Below are positions 16,588-24,952 of a stretch of 64,000 bases of DNA, piece after piece (position 1 is the stretch's first letter; the number at the start of each line of letters is the position of its first letter). This DNA comes from JBGCEZ01 sp045106735 (GTDB taxonomy: Bacteria; Planctomycetota; Phycisphaerae; Phycisphaerales; SM1A02). The stretch covers positions 5,229 to 69,228 of the forward strand of contig JBGCEZ010000045.1 in assembly GCA_045106735.1 (NCBI GenBank). Direction: 5' to 3'. A program made the translations under genes and the position numbers. The notes beneath the pieces are model-generated. The model saw only the letters and a program-made list of their open reading frames with translations, searched no databases and was not told the origin of the DNA.

Positions 16588-18570
16588 TCACCCGTCAGCA
16601 GGTGATGGCGGCTCGGGCTCGAAACGGACCGCGTCGACGGCGTCAGAGATCCAGAAGAGGGCCATCGCTACCCCGGCAAGCAGTGCGTTCCACCCGCCGG
16701 CCCAGCCGAGCCACGGCGTCAACTGCGCCACGAACGCGACGACGCAGAGCAGCCCGACGATGATGCAAAGCCCGCTGATCCGGTGGCGCCTCTCGGATCC
16801 GGGAACTCGCCGCGCCTCCCGCGCCGCCACGATCGCATCCAGATCCGGCGGCGGCGCCCCTGGCGTCGGCGGCGACTCGTGACTCTGCACCAGATTCCAG
16901 ATCACCGGCGGCGCGTCGACCTCCCCGTCACCCAGGATGTCCCCGGCGATCATCATCGCCCAGTCCCATGGAGTGGCGGCGACGGGTTCGGCACCGCCGA
17001 GGTCGAATCCGTCGAGCACCTCGTACACCGTCCCGTCCGGCGCGTCGCGATCGACAAAGTACTCGCCATTGGATCCGATGATGATCCACCGCCGCGGCCA
17101 CCCGACATCGGCCCGGAAACTGACATTCTCTCGGATGAAGGCCGGCTCATCGGGGAGCACCACGTGACCGATCAACTCGACCAGATCGGGAGTCTGAAAG
17201 ATCCGGCGCAGTCCCGGCGGCACCACGAGGTCGTCACCGGCCAGGTCGACGGGGCTGCCTGACTGGTCGAGGTAGATCGTCTCTGTGGCCGGGTCCGCGC
17301 CGCCATCCACGTCCGAGCCTTCGTTCCTGGCCGTGCTCGTGTCCGCGCTCGTGTCCGCGCTCGTGTCCGCGGCCACGCCCGTTGGCGCGTCGTCGGCATC
17401 CGGCGGGGTACGGCGCCATGGTCCGAATCCACCACGCGTCCGGACCAGCCACCAGACTGCCGGCGACGACACCACCATCGCGAAGATCAGATCGGGAATC
17501 ACCTGACCGAATGAGCCCCAGAAGCCGCCGAAGATCCGGTACTCGTCGAGGGCCGCCTGGAAGGTGCGCCACGGAAGCCGGGAGAAGAACTGCACGGCGA
17601 GAAGACAGTACGCCAACGCCACGATCCGCCGCGTCACCCCCTCGAACCACAGCATGAGCGCAACGGCCAGGAGCGTCAGGCCGAACACGCTCGCGAGCAC
17701 GAAACCGCCGCCGATCAGCAGGTCCAGTACGACGAACGTACCGGCTGCGACCGCGAAACCGCCGGCGAGCACCCGCCGAACGGAACGGTCCGAGTCGGAG
17801 TCGGAGTCGGAGTCCGCCTGCTCTCTGGGCATGCGCGTCCGGCCGTCGCTTCCGACCCGAACTTCCGTCGCCCCGCCCGCCATCGCCTCCGCCTTGATCT
17901 CGTCGAATGTTCGCCCGCGGTGAAAGCCGGGGGCCGGAGGCTCCCACTCGGCGGCGCTCGGAACGAACATCGCCCACTCGGGAGACAACGGCTCACCGTC
18001 GGACGCCGTGCCGACCACTGTCTCGCCGTCGGCCAACGTCACCAACGTCGTCCGCTCTGTCCGTCGCAGGGAACGTCGACCGGGCCCCTGGCGCCACGTC
18101 ATCGATCCGTCCACCAGTACGACGCCGCCATCCACTGCGTGCAGCAGGTCCGGCGGTTCGCTGAAGGACCCGCGCATGATCCCGGCCACCGCCGACGACA
18201 CGAGGTGCCATTCGCGTACCGTGCCACTGGCCAGAGCTTCCGCGTACCGCGGGGCGAAACGGCGATTGCGTTCGCGAAAGTCACGAAATTCCGCGACCGC
18301 GATGAACACACCGATGGTGGCAAAGAAGGTCACGACCCCGCCGGCAATGAACAGCAGCACGGTGAGAAGCGGACCGATTCCCGGGAGGATGCTGGTTTCG
18401 GCCCGGACCCACACCAGCAGACTGGCGAAGGCCAGGAGGGTCAGGCCGAAGGTCCAGACGGCGACGCTCCACCAGACGCCCTCGACCGGGCTCGCCCGGA
18501 TCTCGGCGAGCGTCGCCTCCATCGCTTCCCGCTCGTCGGACCGCATCGACCGCGTGCGCTCAACGAACAC
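16588..18570 (-). CDS. Multi-pass membrane protein of unknown function
   Basis: 660 residues, not recognised. About eight hydrophobic helices are visible: two near residues 34-95, about three near 270-350, one near 365-390 and two near 600-645. They flank two soluble regions (about 100-265 and 390-595). Two in-frame low-complexity patches are present: Asp-Ser repeats near residue 252 (GAGTCG-type hexamers, about 17796-17816) and a triplicated SADT run near 405 from CGCTCGTGTCCG repeats. GTG 18570 has GAGAG upstream; ATG 18546 and 18525 are alternatives. It lies between the formate-dehydrogenase-like gene and a small DUF7009-like gene in the same orientation. No catalytic motif was found. Confidence 0.65.
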   Translation of the reverse strand: MFVERTRSMRSDEREAMEATLAEIRASPVEGVWWSVAVWTFGLTLLAFASLLVWVRAETSILPGIGPLLTVLLFIAGGVVTFFATIGVFIAVAEFRDFRERNRRFAPRYAEALASGTVREWHLVSSAVAGIMRGSFSEPPDLLHAVDGGVVLVDGSMTWRQGPGRRSLRRTERTTLVTLADGETVVGTASDGEPLSPEWAMFVPSAAEWEPPAPGFHRGRTFDEIKAEAMAGGATEVRVGSDGRTRMPREQADSDSDSDSDRSVRRVLAGGFAVAAGTFVVLDLLIGGGFVLASVFGLTLLAVALMLWFEGVTRRIVALAYCLLAVQFFSRLPWRTFQAALDEYRIFGGFWGSFGQVIPDLIFAMVVSSPAVWWLVRTRGGFGPWRRTPPDADDAPTGVAADTSADTSADTSTARNEGSDVDGGADPATETIYLDQSGSPVDLAGDDLVVPPGLRRIFQTPDLVELIGHVVLPDEPAFIRENVSFRADVGWPRRWIIIGSNGEYFVDRDAPDGTVYEVLDGFDLGGAEPVAATPWDWAMMIAGDILGDGEVDAPPVIWNLVQSHESPPTPGAPPPDLDAIVAAREARRVPGSERRHRISGLCIIVGLLCVVAFVAQLTPWLGWAGGWNALLAGVAMALFWISDAVDAVRFEPEPPSPADG

Positions 18571-18715
18571 CGCAGAACTCTCGGGACGAGCCGGCGGGAA
18601 GACAGCGATCGAACAGTCGTTGTTGATCGGTTCGCGCCACGGGTTCCCCTCCCGGGCGACGGTACCGCAGGGCGAAGTACGAAGCCAGCCTTCCCATCAG
18701 GAAGACGGCCGCGAC

Positions 18716-19108
18716 TCAGCAGGCGGCGTTCGGATTCGGGTAGCGATCGTCGCCGCCCGGCGTCTGCGGACCGCAGACGAAGTCCTTCTCGATCAGGACG
18801 CCCAGCATCCGCTCGTCGTCCACGAACTGGGCCGACTCGAGGCCGACCTGTTCGCTGCCGGCCCAGTGTTCGGCCATTCCCGCGGGCACCGCCACCCGAA
18901 TCACGCCCGGGCTCCACGACGCAGTGATCTCGGAACACCCGCCGCCTTCGGCATCCGGACCAACCGGAGACAGTTCGTAGGCCAATCGATCATCGGGACC
19001 GGGACCGAAGATCATCTCATCGCGCAGCGTCTCACCTCGACCGAGCTTGCGGACCTCGATCTTCTTGAGGCGGAACCGGAGCGTATTGGGAGCGAGGCGG
19101 AGCTTCAT
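18716..19108 (-). CDS. Small conserved protein resembling DUF7009
   Basis: 130 residues. The N-terminus MKLRLAPNTLRFRLKKIEVRK and the C-terminal LIEKDFVCGPQ...YPNPNA pattern resemble a small family (DUF7009) of uncharacterised bacterial proteins that start with an MKLRxxxNxLRxRL motif and end in a cysteine plus YPNP. It is soluble, with no signal or membrane segment. It sits 141 bases downstream of fdhD on the same strand, so a role connected with molybdoenzyme maturation is possible but unproven. Family recognition is from memory. Confidence 0.65.
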   Translation of the reverse strand: MKLRLAPNTLRFRLKKIEVRKLGRGETLRDEMIFGPGPDDRLAYELSPVGPDAEGGGCSEITASWSPGVIRVAVPAGMAEHWAGSEQVGLESAQFVDDERMLGVLIEKDFVCGPQTPGGDDRYPNPNAAC

Positions 19109-19249
19109 CGGATGACCGCGTCCATTCAGTCACGGGGAGAAGGAGGCCGACGATCGCCGGAGGATCCGGCGGCGCCAATCCGTACCGGAGTGGGGCGCAC
19201 GCGCACGCGGGTGGACGATCCCGGCGGGTGTCGTCCGACGATCCGCCGT

Positions 19250-20194
19250 TCAGGGCGTTTCCGTCGCCCCGTGCCCGCAGTCGCGCACTCGATGCGCCCC
19301 GGCGTACACGGTCAATCGGCCGGATCGCGAGAATCCGATGAGAATCCGCGAAGCCGACTTGGCCAGATCCACCGCCCGATCGGTGACCGCTCCCACCGTC
19401 ACGAGTCCCGGCAGATCGCAGGCAATGATCTTCTCGACGAGTTCGGAACCCGCTCGGCTGCTCATGACCACCAGGCCCGGCGGCAACGAGGCCGCGGCGG
19501 CGGTGGATTCGGCGGCGGCCTGACCGGGCGAGTCCGACGCCGCGGCAGCCAATGCCCCGATCAGTTTGTCGAGTGCGTTGTGCCGCCCGACATCCTCGCG
19601 GACGTGGTGCAACGCGCCATCATGGGTCATCCAGCCCGCCGCGTGCAGCCCGCCGGTGGCCCGGAATCCTGGCTGCGCCTCGCGAAGTCGATCCGAACCG
19701 CCGACGAGCACGTCGACCGACCAGGCGTCGTCGGCCGACTTCGCCGGGCCGGCCGCGTTCACCGCCGGCGCGGCGAACGACGTACGGCCGCACGCCCCGC
19801 AGGCGGCGCTGACCGCGTGCAGTCGACGCGCCCGTTCGAGATCCGGGGCCACGTCGGGATGCAGGGTCACCCGCACGACATCCCCGTCGTCCGGCGCATC
19901 GCCGCAGCCGGTGATCGCGGCGATCGCCGACGGCGCGGCGATGACGCCCTCGGCCAGACACCAGCCAAGGATCAGCTCGGCGTCGTGCCCCGGCGTGCGG
20001 AGCGTGCTCATCAGCCGCGTGCGCGTGCGCCCCTCGGCCGGACCGTGATCCAGATCGACCACCAACGGTCGTTCGACGGCCACGAGATCCGGACCGTTGA
20101 CGTCGGCGGGTCCCTTGCCGGCCTCGTCTTCCCCGGGCCGCCGGCCGAGCCGCACGGCATCCCGGGCGTCGACCAACCGGCCAGACCCACTCAT
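19250..20194 (-). CDS. fdhD: Formate dehydrogenase accessory sulfurtransferase FdhD
   Basis: 314 residues. FdhD transfers sulfur from a cysteine desulfurase to the molybdenum cofactor before insertion into formate dehydrogenase. The family loop ACGACG, with the two reactive cysteines, is near residues 130-134. ELILGWCLAEGVI, the DVGRHNALDKLIG motif and the end SSRAGSELVEKII are typical. An N-terminal stretch of about 30 residues is longer than usual. ATG 20194 overlaps the stop of the upstream D-amino-acid oxidase in ATGA, so the gene is coupled to the amino-acid catabolic operon instead of sitting directly next to its presumed client oxidoreductase. Confidence 0.94.
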   Translation of the reverse strand: MSGSGRLVDARDAVRLGRRPGEDEAGKGPADVNGPDLVAVERPLVVDLDHGPAEGRTRTRLMSTLRTPGHDAELILGWCLAEGVIAAPSAIAAITGCGDAPDDGDVVRVTLHPDVAPDLERARRLHAVSAACGACGRTSFAAPAVNAAGPAKSADDAWSVDVLVGGSDRLREAQPGFRATGGLHAAGWMTHDGALHHVREDVGRHNALDKLIGALAAAASDSPGQAAAESTAAAASLPPGLVVMSSRAGSELVEKIIACDLPGLVTVGAVTDRAVDLAKSASRILIGFSRSGRLTVYAGAHRVRDCGHGATETP

Positions 20195-21222
20195 CGGCCG
20201 GCCATGGCCGAGGAACGGCCGGCAGTCACACGTCGAACCTGATCGACGACCTCGGCCGCGCAGCCCCAGCTCAGCGTGTAGCCGGCACCCGCATGCCCGT
20301 AGTTGTGCACCACCGGCACGTCACCGCCGCCCGCGATCGGGAGGTCCTCCACTTCGAGCCGCACCGTGTCTCGTCCCGGCCGCAGGCCCACCCGATGTTC
20401 GATCACGTCCAACGGACCGTCGGCCAGCAACTCCGGACACACGGCGGCGCAGCGCCGGACGATGTCGTCGGCCGTGGCCTCCACCGGGTCTCGCGACCAG
20501 TCCCCGTCCACCGACGTTCCGCCAAGGATGACGTCCTCGCTGCGCGGGACGACGTAGGTACACACCGACTCGCGAATCTCGGAGCCGAGGCCGGCCGGCG
20601 GCCGGATTCGCAGCACCTGGCCGCGGATCGGAAACACCTCCGGATCGTCGGCCAGTTCACCGGCAAAGACCCCGGCGCAGTTCACGATGGCCGCCGGCCC
20701 GTCGCCCGTCACGCCCTCGCGACCCCGGGCGAGATCCGCTAGTCGCGTGACCGTCCCCCGCACGAGGTCCACGCCGAAATCGCGAGCGCGGGTCCGCAGC
20801 CAGGGAAGGTAGAGCCGCGACTCGGCGAGGTACGTTCGGTATCGATAGCCGTCGACCCACGCGCCGAACCGGTCGGTTGGCCGCAATCCCTCGAACGCCT
20901 CGACCGGGCCGTTCCACCACGGTTCGGGCGCGGCGGACTCGTACCGATGCACGATCGATCGCGGCACCACCCCGCTCTCCGGGATTTCCGCGAGCGCCCG
21001 GAATCGCGAATAGCTGACCGCGCCCCAGGCGGCCACGCGATCGCGCGGCGACGCTCGGTACGGGTACCAGAAGGCTGCGGCCACGTCGCTGGTCGTGTCC
21101 GGCGACGACTCGCGGGCGATGCACCGCACGCGGAATCCGGCCTCGGCCAGCGCGACGGCGGACGTGAGTCCGGAGACGCCGCCACCCACCACCACCACGA
21201 AGACGGAAGACGGATCAGTCAA
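20191..21222 (-). CDS. D-amino-acid oxidase family flavoprotein
   Basis: About 343 residues. The N-terminal FAD motif VVVVGGGVSGLTSA and the C-terminal signature HNYGHAGAGYTLSWGCA identify the D-amino-acid/D-aspartate oxidase family. VGLRPGRDTVRLE carries the substrate-carboxylate arginine, and YLAESRLYLPWL matches the family core. It would deaminate a D-amino acid to a 2-oxo acid, with ammonia and hydrogen peroxide. No ATG is available at the N-terminus. TTG 21222 is preferred because AAGGTGG lies upstream and it overlaps the RidA stop by eight bases; GTG 21198 would begin directly at the FAD strand. Position between RidA and FdhD suggests a part in imine/amine metabolism. The substrate is unknown. 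Confidence 0.88.
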   Translation of the reverse strand: MTDPSSVFVVVVGGGVSGLTSAVALAEAGFRVRCIARESSPDTTSDVAAAFWYPYRASPRDRVAAWGAVSYSRFRALAEIPESGVVPRSIVHRYESAAPEPWWNGPVEAFEGLRPTDRFGAWVDGYRYRTYLAESRLYLPWLRTRARDFGVDLVRGTVTRLADLARGREGVTGDGPAAIVNCAGVFAGELADDPEVFPIRGQVLRIRPPAGLGSEIRESVCTYVVPRSEDVILGGTSVDGDWSRDPVEATADDIVRRCAAVCPELLADGPLDVIEHRVGLRPGRDTVRLEVEDLPIAGGGDVPVVHNYGHAGAGYTLSWGCAAEVVDQVRRVTAGRSSAMAGR

Positions 21223-21643
21223 TCGTCGCCACCACCTTGAGTTCGACGGCGATCGGCGTGGGGAGCCGGTTGATCTCGATGGTGGTGCGGGTGGGGTTCG
21301 GCTTGCCCTCGCCCGCGAACCACTCGGCGTAGGTCCGGTTGTAGCCGGCGAAGTCCTCTTCCATGTCGGTGAGGAAGACCAGGACATCGACGATGTTGTC
21401 CCAGCTGGAACCGGCATCCTCGAGGATCATCCGAATATTGCCGAAGCACGATTCACACTGCTTGACGATGTCCTTCGCCACCACCTGGCCGTCGTCACCG
21501 AGCGTGACGCCCGGGATGACCTTCGTGCCTCGCTGCCGCGGCCCGACGCCCGAGAGGAAAAGCAGATTGCCCACGCGGCGGGCGTGCGGGTACGCCCCGA
21601 CCGGCTCGGGGGCGCGGGTACTGTCGGTGGATTGGGTGCTCAT
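21215..21643 (-). CDS. RidA-family deaminase, probable 2-aminomuconate deaminase
   Basis: 142 residues of the YjgF/YER057c/UK114 (RidA) family. GAYPHARRVGNLLFLSGVGPR at the start and the PTRTTIEINRLP segment, with the conserved arginine that binds the substrate carboxylate, are typical. The N-terminal pattern and the position beside aminomuconate-semialdehyde dehydrogenase point to 2-aminomuconate deaminase in the later part of tryptophan breakdown. A general role in clearing reactive enamines made by the adjacent amino-acid oxidase is the main alternative. ATG 21643 was chosen at the family N-terminus; in-frame sequence further upstream is Ala/Pro-rich and unlikely to be translated. Confidence 0.87.
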   Translation of the reverse strand: MSTQSTDSTRAPEPVGAYPHARRVGNLLFLSGVGPRQRGTKVIPGVTLGDDGQVVAKDIVKQCESCFGNIRMILEDAGSSWDNIVDVLVFLTDMEEDFAGYNRTYAEWFAGEGKPNPTRTTIEINRLPTPIAVELKVVATID

Positions 21644-21872
21644 GCCGGCATCGTACGACGCGACCCCGGCTGCGGGCTCAGCCGCCGGCCCAGAACTCGC
21701 CGGTTGCCTGGTCGCCGGCGGGCATTCCGCCGCCATCGGGCCTCCGCCGCGGCCTCCAGATGCCGCCCCCTCGAATGGTCATGCCCGTCGTCGCCTGATT
21801 CGCGATCGCCCGGCGAAAGTCGAGTCGACGAAAGGTGAGGGCGACGGCGAGGACGACGAAACCACGCCGACC

Positions 21873-23438
21873 TCACTCACCTCGACCGACCTGGACGCAG
21901 ACGTTGGACGGCTCGGTGAAGAAGCGCAGCGCCTCCTCGCCCCCCTCGCGTCCGACCCCGCTGTGCTTCATGCCGCCGAAAGGCGTGCGGAGATCGCGGC
22001 GCAACCAGCAGTTCACCCAGATGACGCCGGCCTGGACGCGAGCGGCGACCCGATGGGCCCGATCGAGATCCGAAGTCCAGATCGAGGCGGCCAGGCCGTA
22101 GTCCACGCGGTTGGCGATGGCCACCGCCTCCGCCTCGTCCTCGAACGGCAGGATCGCGGCCACCGGGCCGAAGATCTCCTCCGTGTTCGTTCGGCACCCC
22201 GCGTCGAGGCCGGTGATGACCGCCGGCTCCAGGTAGAAACCACCGCGCACCCGCTCCGGCAGATCGACGGGGCGAACGCCGCCGCAGGCGATGACCCCGC
22301 CCTCCTCGGCCGCCAACGTGAGGTAGGACTCAACCTTGTCGCGGTGGTCACGACTGACCATCGCGCCTTGCCGGGTCCCCGCCACCAGCGGATCGCCGCA
22401 CGCCAACTCGCGCGTCCGCTCCACCACCGCCGCCGTGAACTCGTCGGCCACCGATCGCTCGACGAGAATGCGCGAACCGCAGAGACAGATCTGCCCCTGA
22501 TTGGCGAATGCCGCGCGCACGGTCGCGTCCACCACGCGCGTGAAGTCGTCCGACGAACGCACCGCGTCGGCGAAGACGATCGTCGGATTCTTGCCCCCAA
22601 GTTCGAGCGACAACTTCTTGAACATTGGCGCCGCGGTCGCGGCGATGGCCCGGCCGGTCGCGGTGCCACCGGTGAAGCTGATCGCCGCGATGTCCGGGTG
22701 CTCCACGATCGCCGCCCCGACCTCCGGACCCAGTCCGTGGACGATGTTCAACACCCCCGCCGGCAGACCGACCTCGTGGCAGACGTGCCCGAGCAGATGG
22801 GCGGTCAACGGCGTCACTTCGCTCGGCTTGGCCACCACCGTCGCCCCGACGGCCAGGGCCGGCGCGATCTTCCAGGTGAAGAGATACAGCGGCAGGTTCC
22901 AGGGCGAGATGCAGCCGGCGATCCGGACCGGACGCCGCAGCACGTAGTTGATCGCGGGATCGGCGGCGAGCGAGCCCGGCCCCGACAACCCGGCCATGCC
23001 GTCCAGGTATGCCTCGTCACGACCGTGCCGAATCGCCCCGGCAAAGAATCGAAAGTTGCTCACCGCCCGCGGAATGTCCACCGCGCGGGCCAGGTCCACC
23101 GGCTTGCCATTGTCGATCGCCTCGGCCCGGGCGAAGTCGTCGAGCCGCGCCTCGATCGCGTCGGCGATCCGTTCCATCCACGCTGCGCGGCCGTCCGGCC
23201 CGAGGGCGACCCAGGCGTCGGCCGCCGCATCGGCGGACGCCACGGCGGCGGCCACGTCGTCCGGGCCCCCACGGGCAATCCGCCCGCTGGACGCCCCCGT
23301 CGCTGGCTCGACGTTGTCCAGCCACCGCCGCGACGCCGCCGCGCGGAGCGCCCCGCCGACGTAGTGCAGCACGTCCCCACGCGGGGCCTCCGGCGTGGCC
23401 GCGGTGACGTCCGCCGTGTTCGATTCGGTCGCGCTCAT
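21873..23438 (-). CDS. Aldehyde dehydrogenase, probable 2-aminomuconic-6-semialdehyde dehydrogenase
   Basis: 521 residues, NAD(P)-dependent aldehyde dehydrogenase. The fold motifs are clear: CISPWNLPLYLFTWK, FTGGTATG, the general-base glutamate in LSLELGGKNP near residue 280 and the nucleophile in QGQICLCGSR near 315. The sequence around GCISPWNLPLYL and FANQGQICL resembles the hydroxymuconic/aminomuconic semialdehyde subgroup. It would oxidise 2-aminomuconate semialdehyde to 2-aminomuconate, the substrate for the adjacent RidA protein. About 25 extra N-terminal residues precede the fold. Its start overlaps the SDR stop by four bases (ATGA). Confidence 0.9.
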   Translation of the reverse strand: MSATESNTADVTAATPEAPRGDVLHYVGGALRAAASRRWLDNVEPATGASSGRIARGGPDDVAAAVASADAAADAWVALGPDGRAAWMERIADAIEARLDDFARAEAIDNGKPVDLARAVDIPRAVSNFRFFAGAIRHGRDEAYLDGMAGLSGPGSLAADPAINYVLRRPVRIAGCISPWNLPLYLFTWKIAPALAVGATVVAKPSEVTPLTAHLLGHVCHEVGLPAGVLNIVHGLGPEVGAAIVEHPDIAAISFTGGTATGRAIAATAAPMFKKLSLELGGKNPTIVFADAVRSSDDFTRVVDATVRAAFANQGQICLCGSRILVERSVADEFTAAVVERTRELACGDPLVAGTRQGAMVSRDHRDKVESYLTLAAEEGGVIACGGVRPVDLPERVRGGFYLEPAVITGLDAGCRTNTEEIFGPVAAILPFEDEAEAVAIANRVDYGLAASIWTSDLDRAHRVAARVQAGVIWVNCWLRRDLRTPFGGMKHSGVGREGGEEALRFFTEPSNVCVQVGRGE

Positions 23439-24226
23439 CCGACGAGTCGCCCGCCGTCGACCGGCAGGTTCACGCCATTGACGTACGCGGCGTCCGGCGA
23501 ACAGAGGAACGCGGCCACCGCCGCGATCTCGCGCGGCTTGGCGAAGCGGCGGGCCGGAACCGACGCCCGGGTCGCCTCGGCCACGGCTTCGGGCGTCGTG
23601 TCCTGCTTCTTCGCCTTGTTCTCAAAGATCGACTGCAATCGATCGGTCTCGGTGAAGCCGGGCAGCAGGTTGTTCACCGTGATGCCGTCCGGAGCCAGTT
23701 CGACGGCCAGCGTCCGGCCCCAGTTGGCCACCGCCCCGCGGATCGTGTTGGACACGCCGAGCCCGCGGATCGGCGTGATGACGCTGGTGGAGATCACGTT
23801 GATGACACGGCCGTACCCCTCGGCCCGCATGCCGGGCACCGCCGACTGCACGAGCGCCTGACCCGTGAGTAGGTGCATGTTGAACGCGTCGTCGAAGGCC
23901 TCCGGCTCGGCGTCGATCGCCGGCCCACCGGGAGGGCCGCCGGTGTTGTGAATCACGATGTGGACCGGCCCGTGGTCGACGATCTCACGACGGGCGATTC
24001 CGGCGGTGGCCCGCCAGTCGGTGTAGTCGACGGGAACCGCGCGGTGCGTCTGCCCCGGTTCACCGCCGTGCAGGCCGTCGCGGACTTCCTCGAGGCGTCG
24101 TTGGTCGCGGGACAGCAGGGTCACGCTCACCCCGCGATCGGCCAGGGCCTCGGCGATCGCTTGCCCGATGCCGCGGGACGCCCCGCCCACGAACGCCCGC
24201 TTGCCGTGCAGATCCGGAGTGCTCAT
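23435..24226 (-). CDS. SDR-family oxidoreductase with atypical active site
   Basis: 263 residues, classical short-chain dehydrogenase fold. The cofactor motif GGASRGIGQAIAEAL is near residues 14-28, followed by HNTGG, ISTSVITPIRG and the closing NGVNLPVDGG. The usual catalytic YxxxK is missing: the aligned position reads SNTIR (serine and arginine). The same SN-x-x-R form occurs in a subgroup of SDR proteins, so this may be subfamily chemistry and not a dead enzyme. Coupled by ATGA to the downstream aldehyde dehydrogenase, so it probably acts in the lower tryptophan/aminomuconate pathway. The exact reaction is unknown. Confidence 0.85.
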   Translation of the reverse strand: MSTPDLHGKRAFVGGASRGIGQAIAEALADRGVSVTLLSRDQRRLEEVRDGLHGGEPGQTHRAVPVDYTDWRATAGIARREIVDHGPVHIVIHNTGGPPGGPAIDAEPEAFDDAFNMHLLTGQALVQSAVPGMRAEGYGRVINVISTSVITPIRGLGVSNTIRGAVANWGRTLAVELAPDGITVNNLLPGFTETDRLQSIFENKAKKQDTTPEAVAEATRASVPARRFAKPREIAAVAAFLCSPDAAYVNGVNLPVDGGRLVG

Positions 24227-24274
24227 CGAAACGCGTCCTTCCTGTGCCGGTCATCGCCGGCGTCTTGCGGCGGT

Positions 24275-24952
24275 TCAGCCGAAGTCGTCAAGATTCCAGT
24301 CGTACGCCGCCATGGACGGCACGTGTTCTTCCAGGGCACGGTCATGCGCCCACCGGATCATGTCCGGCTCGCGCGCCGCGCCAGTGCACAGTCGCTCGGG
24401 ATCCGGACGCGTGCCGACGCGCCCCAGATCGAGTCGGTCAGCATCCCAGCAGGTCATCACCGTCACGTCGGCGTGCACCCACCCGCGGGCGTGGTCCGTG
24501 CACGCCTCCGCCAGAAAGGCGAGTTCGGCCGCGGTCAACGGCAGGATCGAGCGCGGCACGGTGGCCGCAAACTCGGCCGCCCGCGGTCCGTGCTCCGGAT
24601 CGGTGCCGTCGTGGAGACGGCAGCAGTCATGCAGGACGGCGAACGCCTGAATCACCCTCGGGTTCGCGTGCGTCCGCGAGGCGAGTCGCAGCCCGTTCTC
24701 CATCACCCGGGCCCAGTGCCCGGCGCCGTGGATGCCGTGCGGCTCCATGCCGCATTCGTGCACCGCGTGCCGGATGCAGTACCGGGCCAGCGCCGGAACG
24801 TCGATCGAGACGGGGGGAACCGACGGAACCGGTGGAACGCTGGATGCGTGCGCCGGCGTGGCCGCGACCTTTGCCGGCGAAGAAGACGCGCCGCCGCCGG
24901 CCGTCGGCGGCGGCGAGGCCATGCCTTCCGGGTCACCGGCCAGGTCGATCAT
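24275..24952 (-). CDS. HD-domain protein
   Basis: 225 residues. An Ala/Pro/Ser-rich N-terminal tail (about 45 residues) leads to a small HD metal-dependent hydrolase domain: GIHGAGHWARV near residues 75-85, the HD pair in VLHDCCRLHDG, HGPRAAEFA and DADRLDLGRVG. This order is typical of HD phosphohydrolases acting on nucleotides or small phosphates. ATG 24952 was chosen because it overlaps the M42 peptidase stop in ATGA; a GTG at 24967 would add five residues. It is followed by the SDR and aldehyde dehydrogenase on the same strand. The substrate is unknown. Confidence 0.8.
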   Translation of the reverse strand: MIDLAGDPEGMASPPPTAGGGASSSPAKVAATPAHASSVPPVPSVPPVSIDVPALARYCIRHAVHECGMEPHGIHGAGHWARVMENGLRLASRTHANPRVIQAFAVLHDCCRLHDGTDPEHGPRAAEFAATVPRSILPLTAAELAFLAEACTDHARGWVHADVTVMTCWDADRLDLGRVGTRPDPERLCTGAAREPDMIRWAHDRALEEHVPSMAAYDWNLDDFG

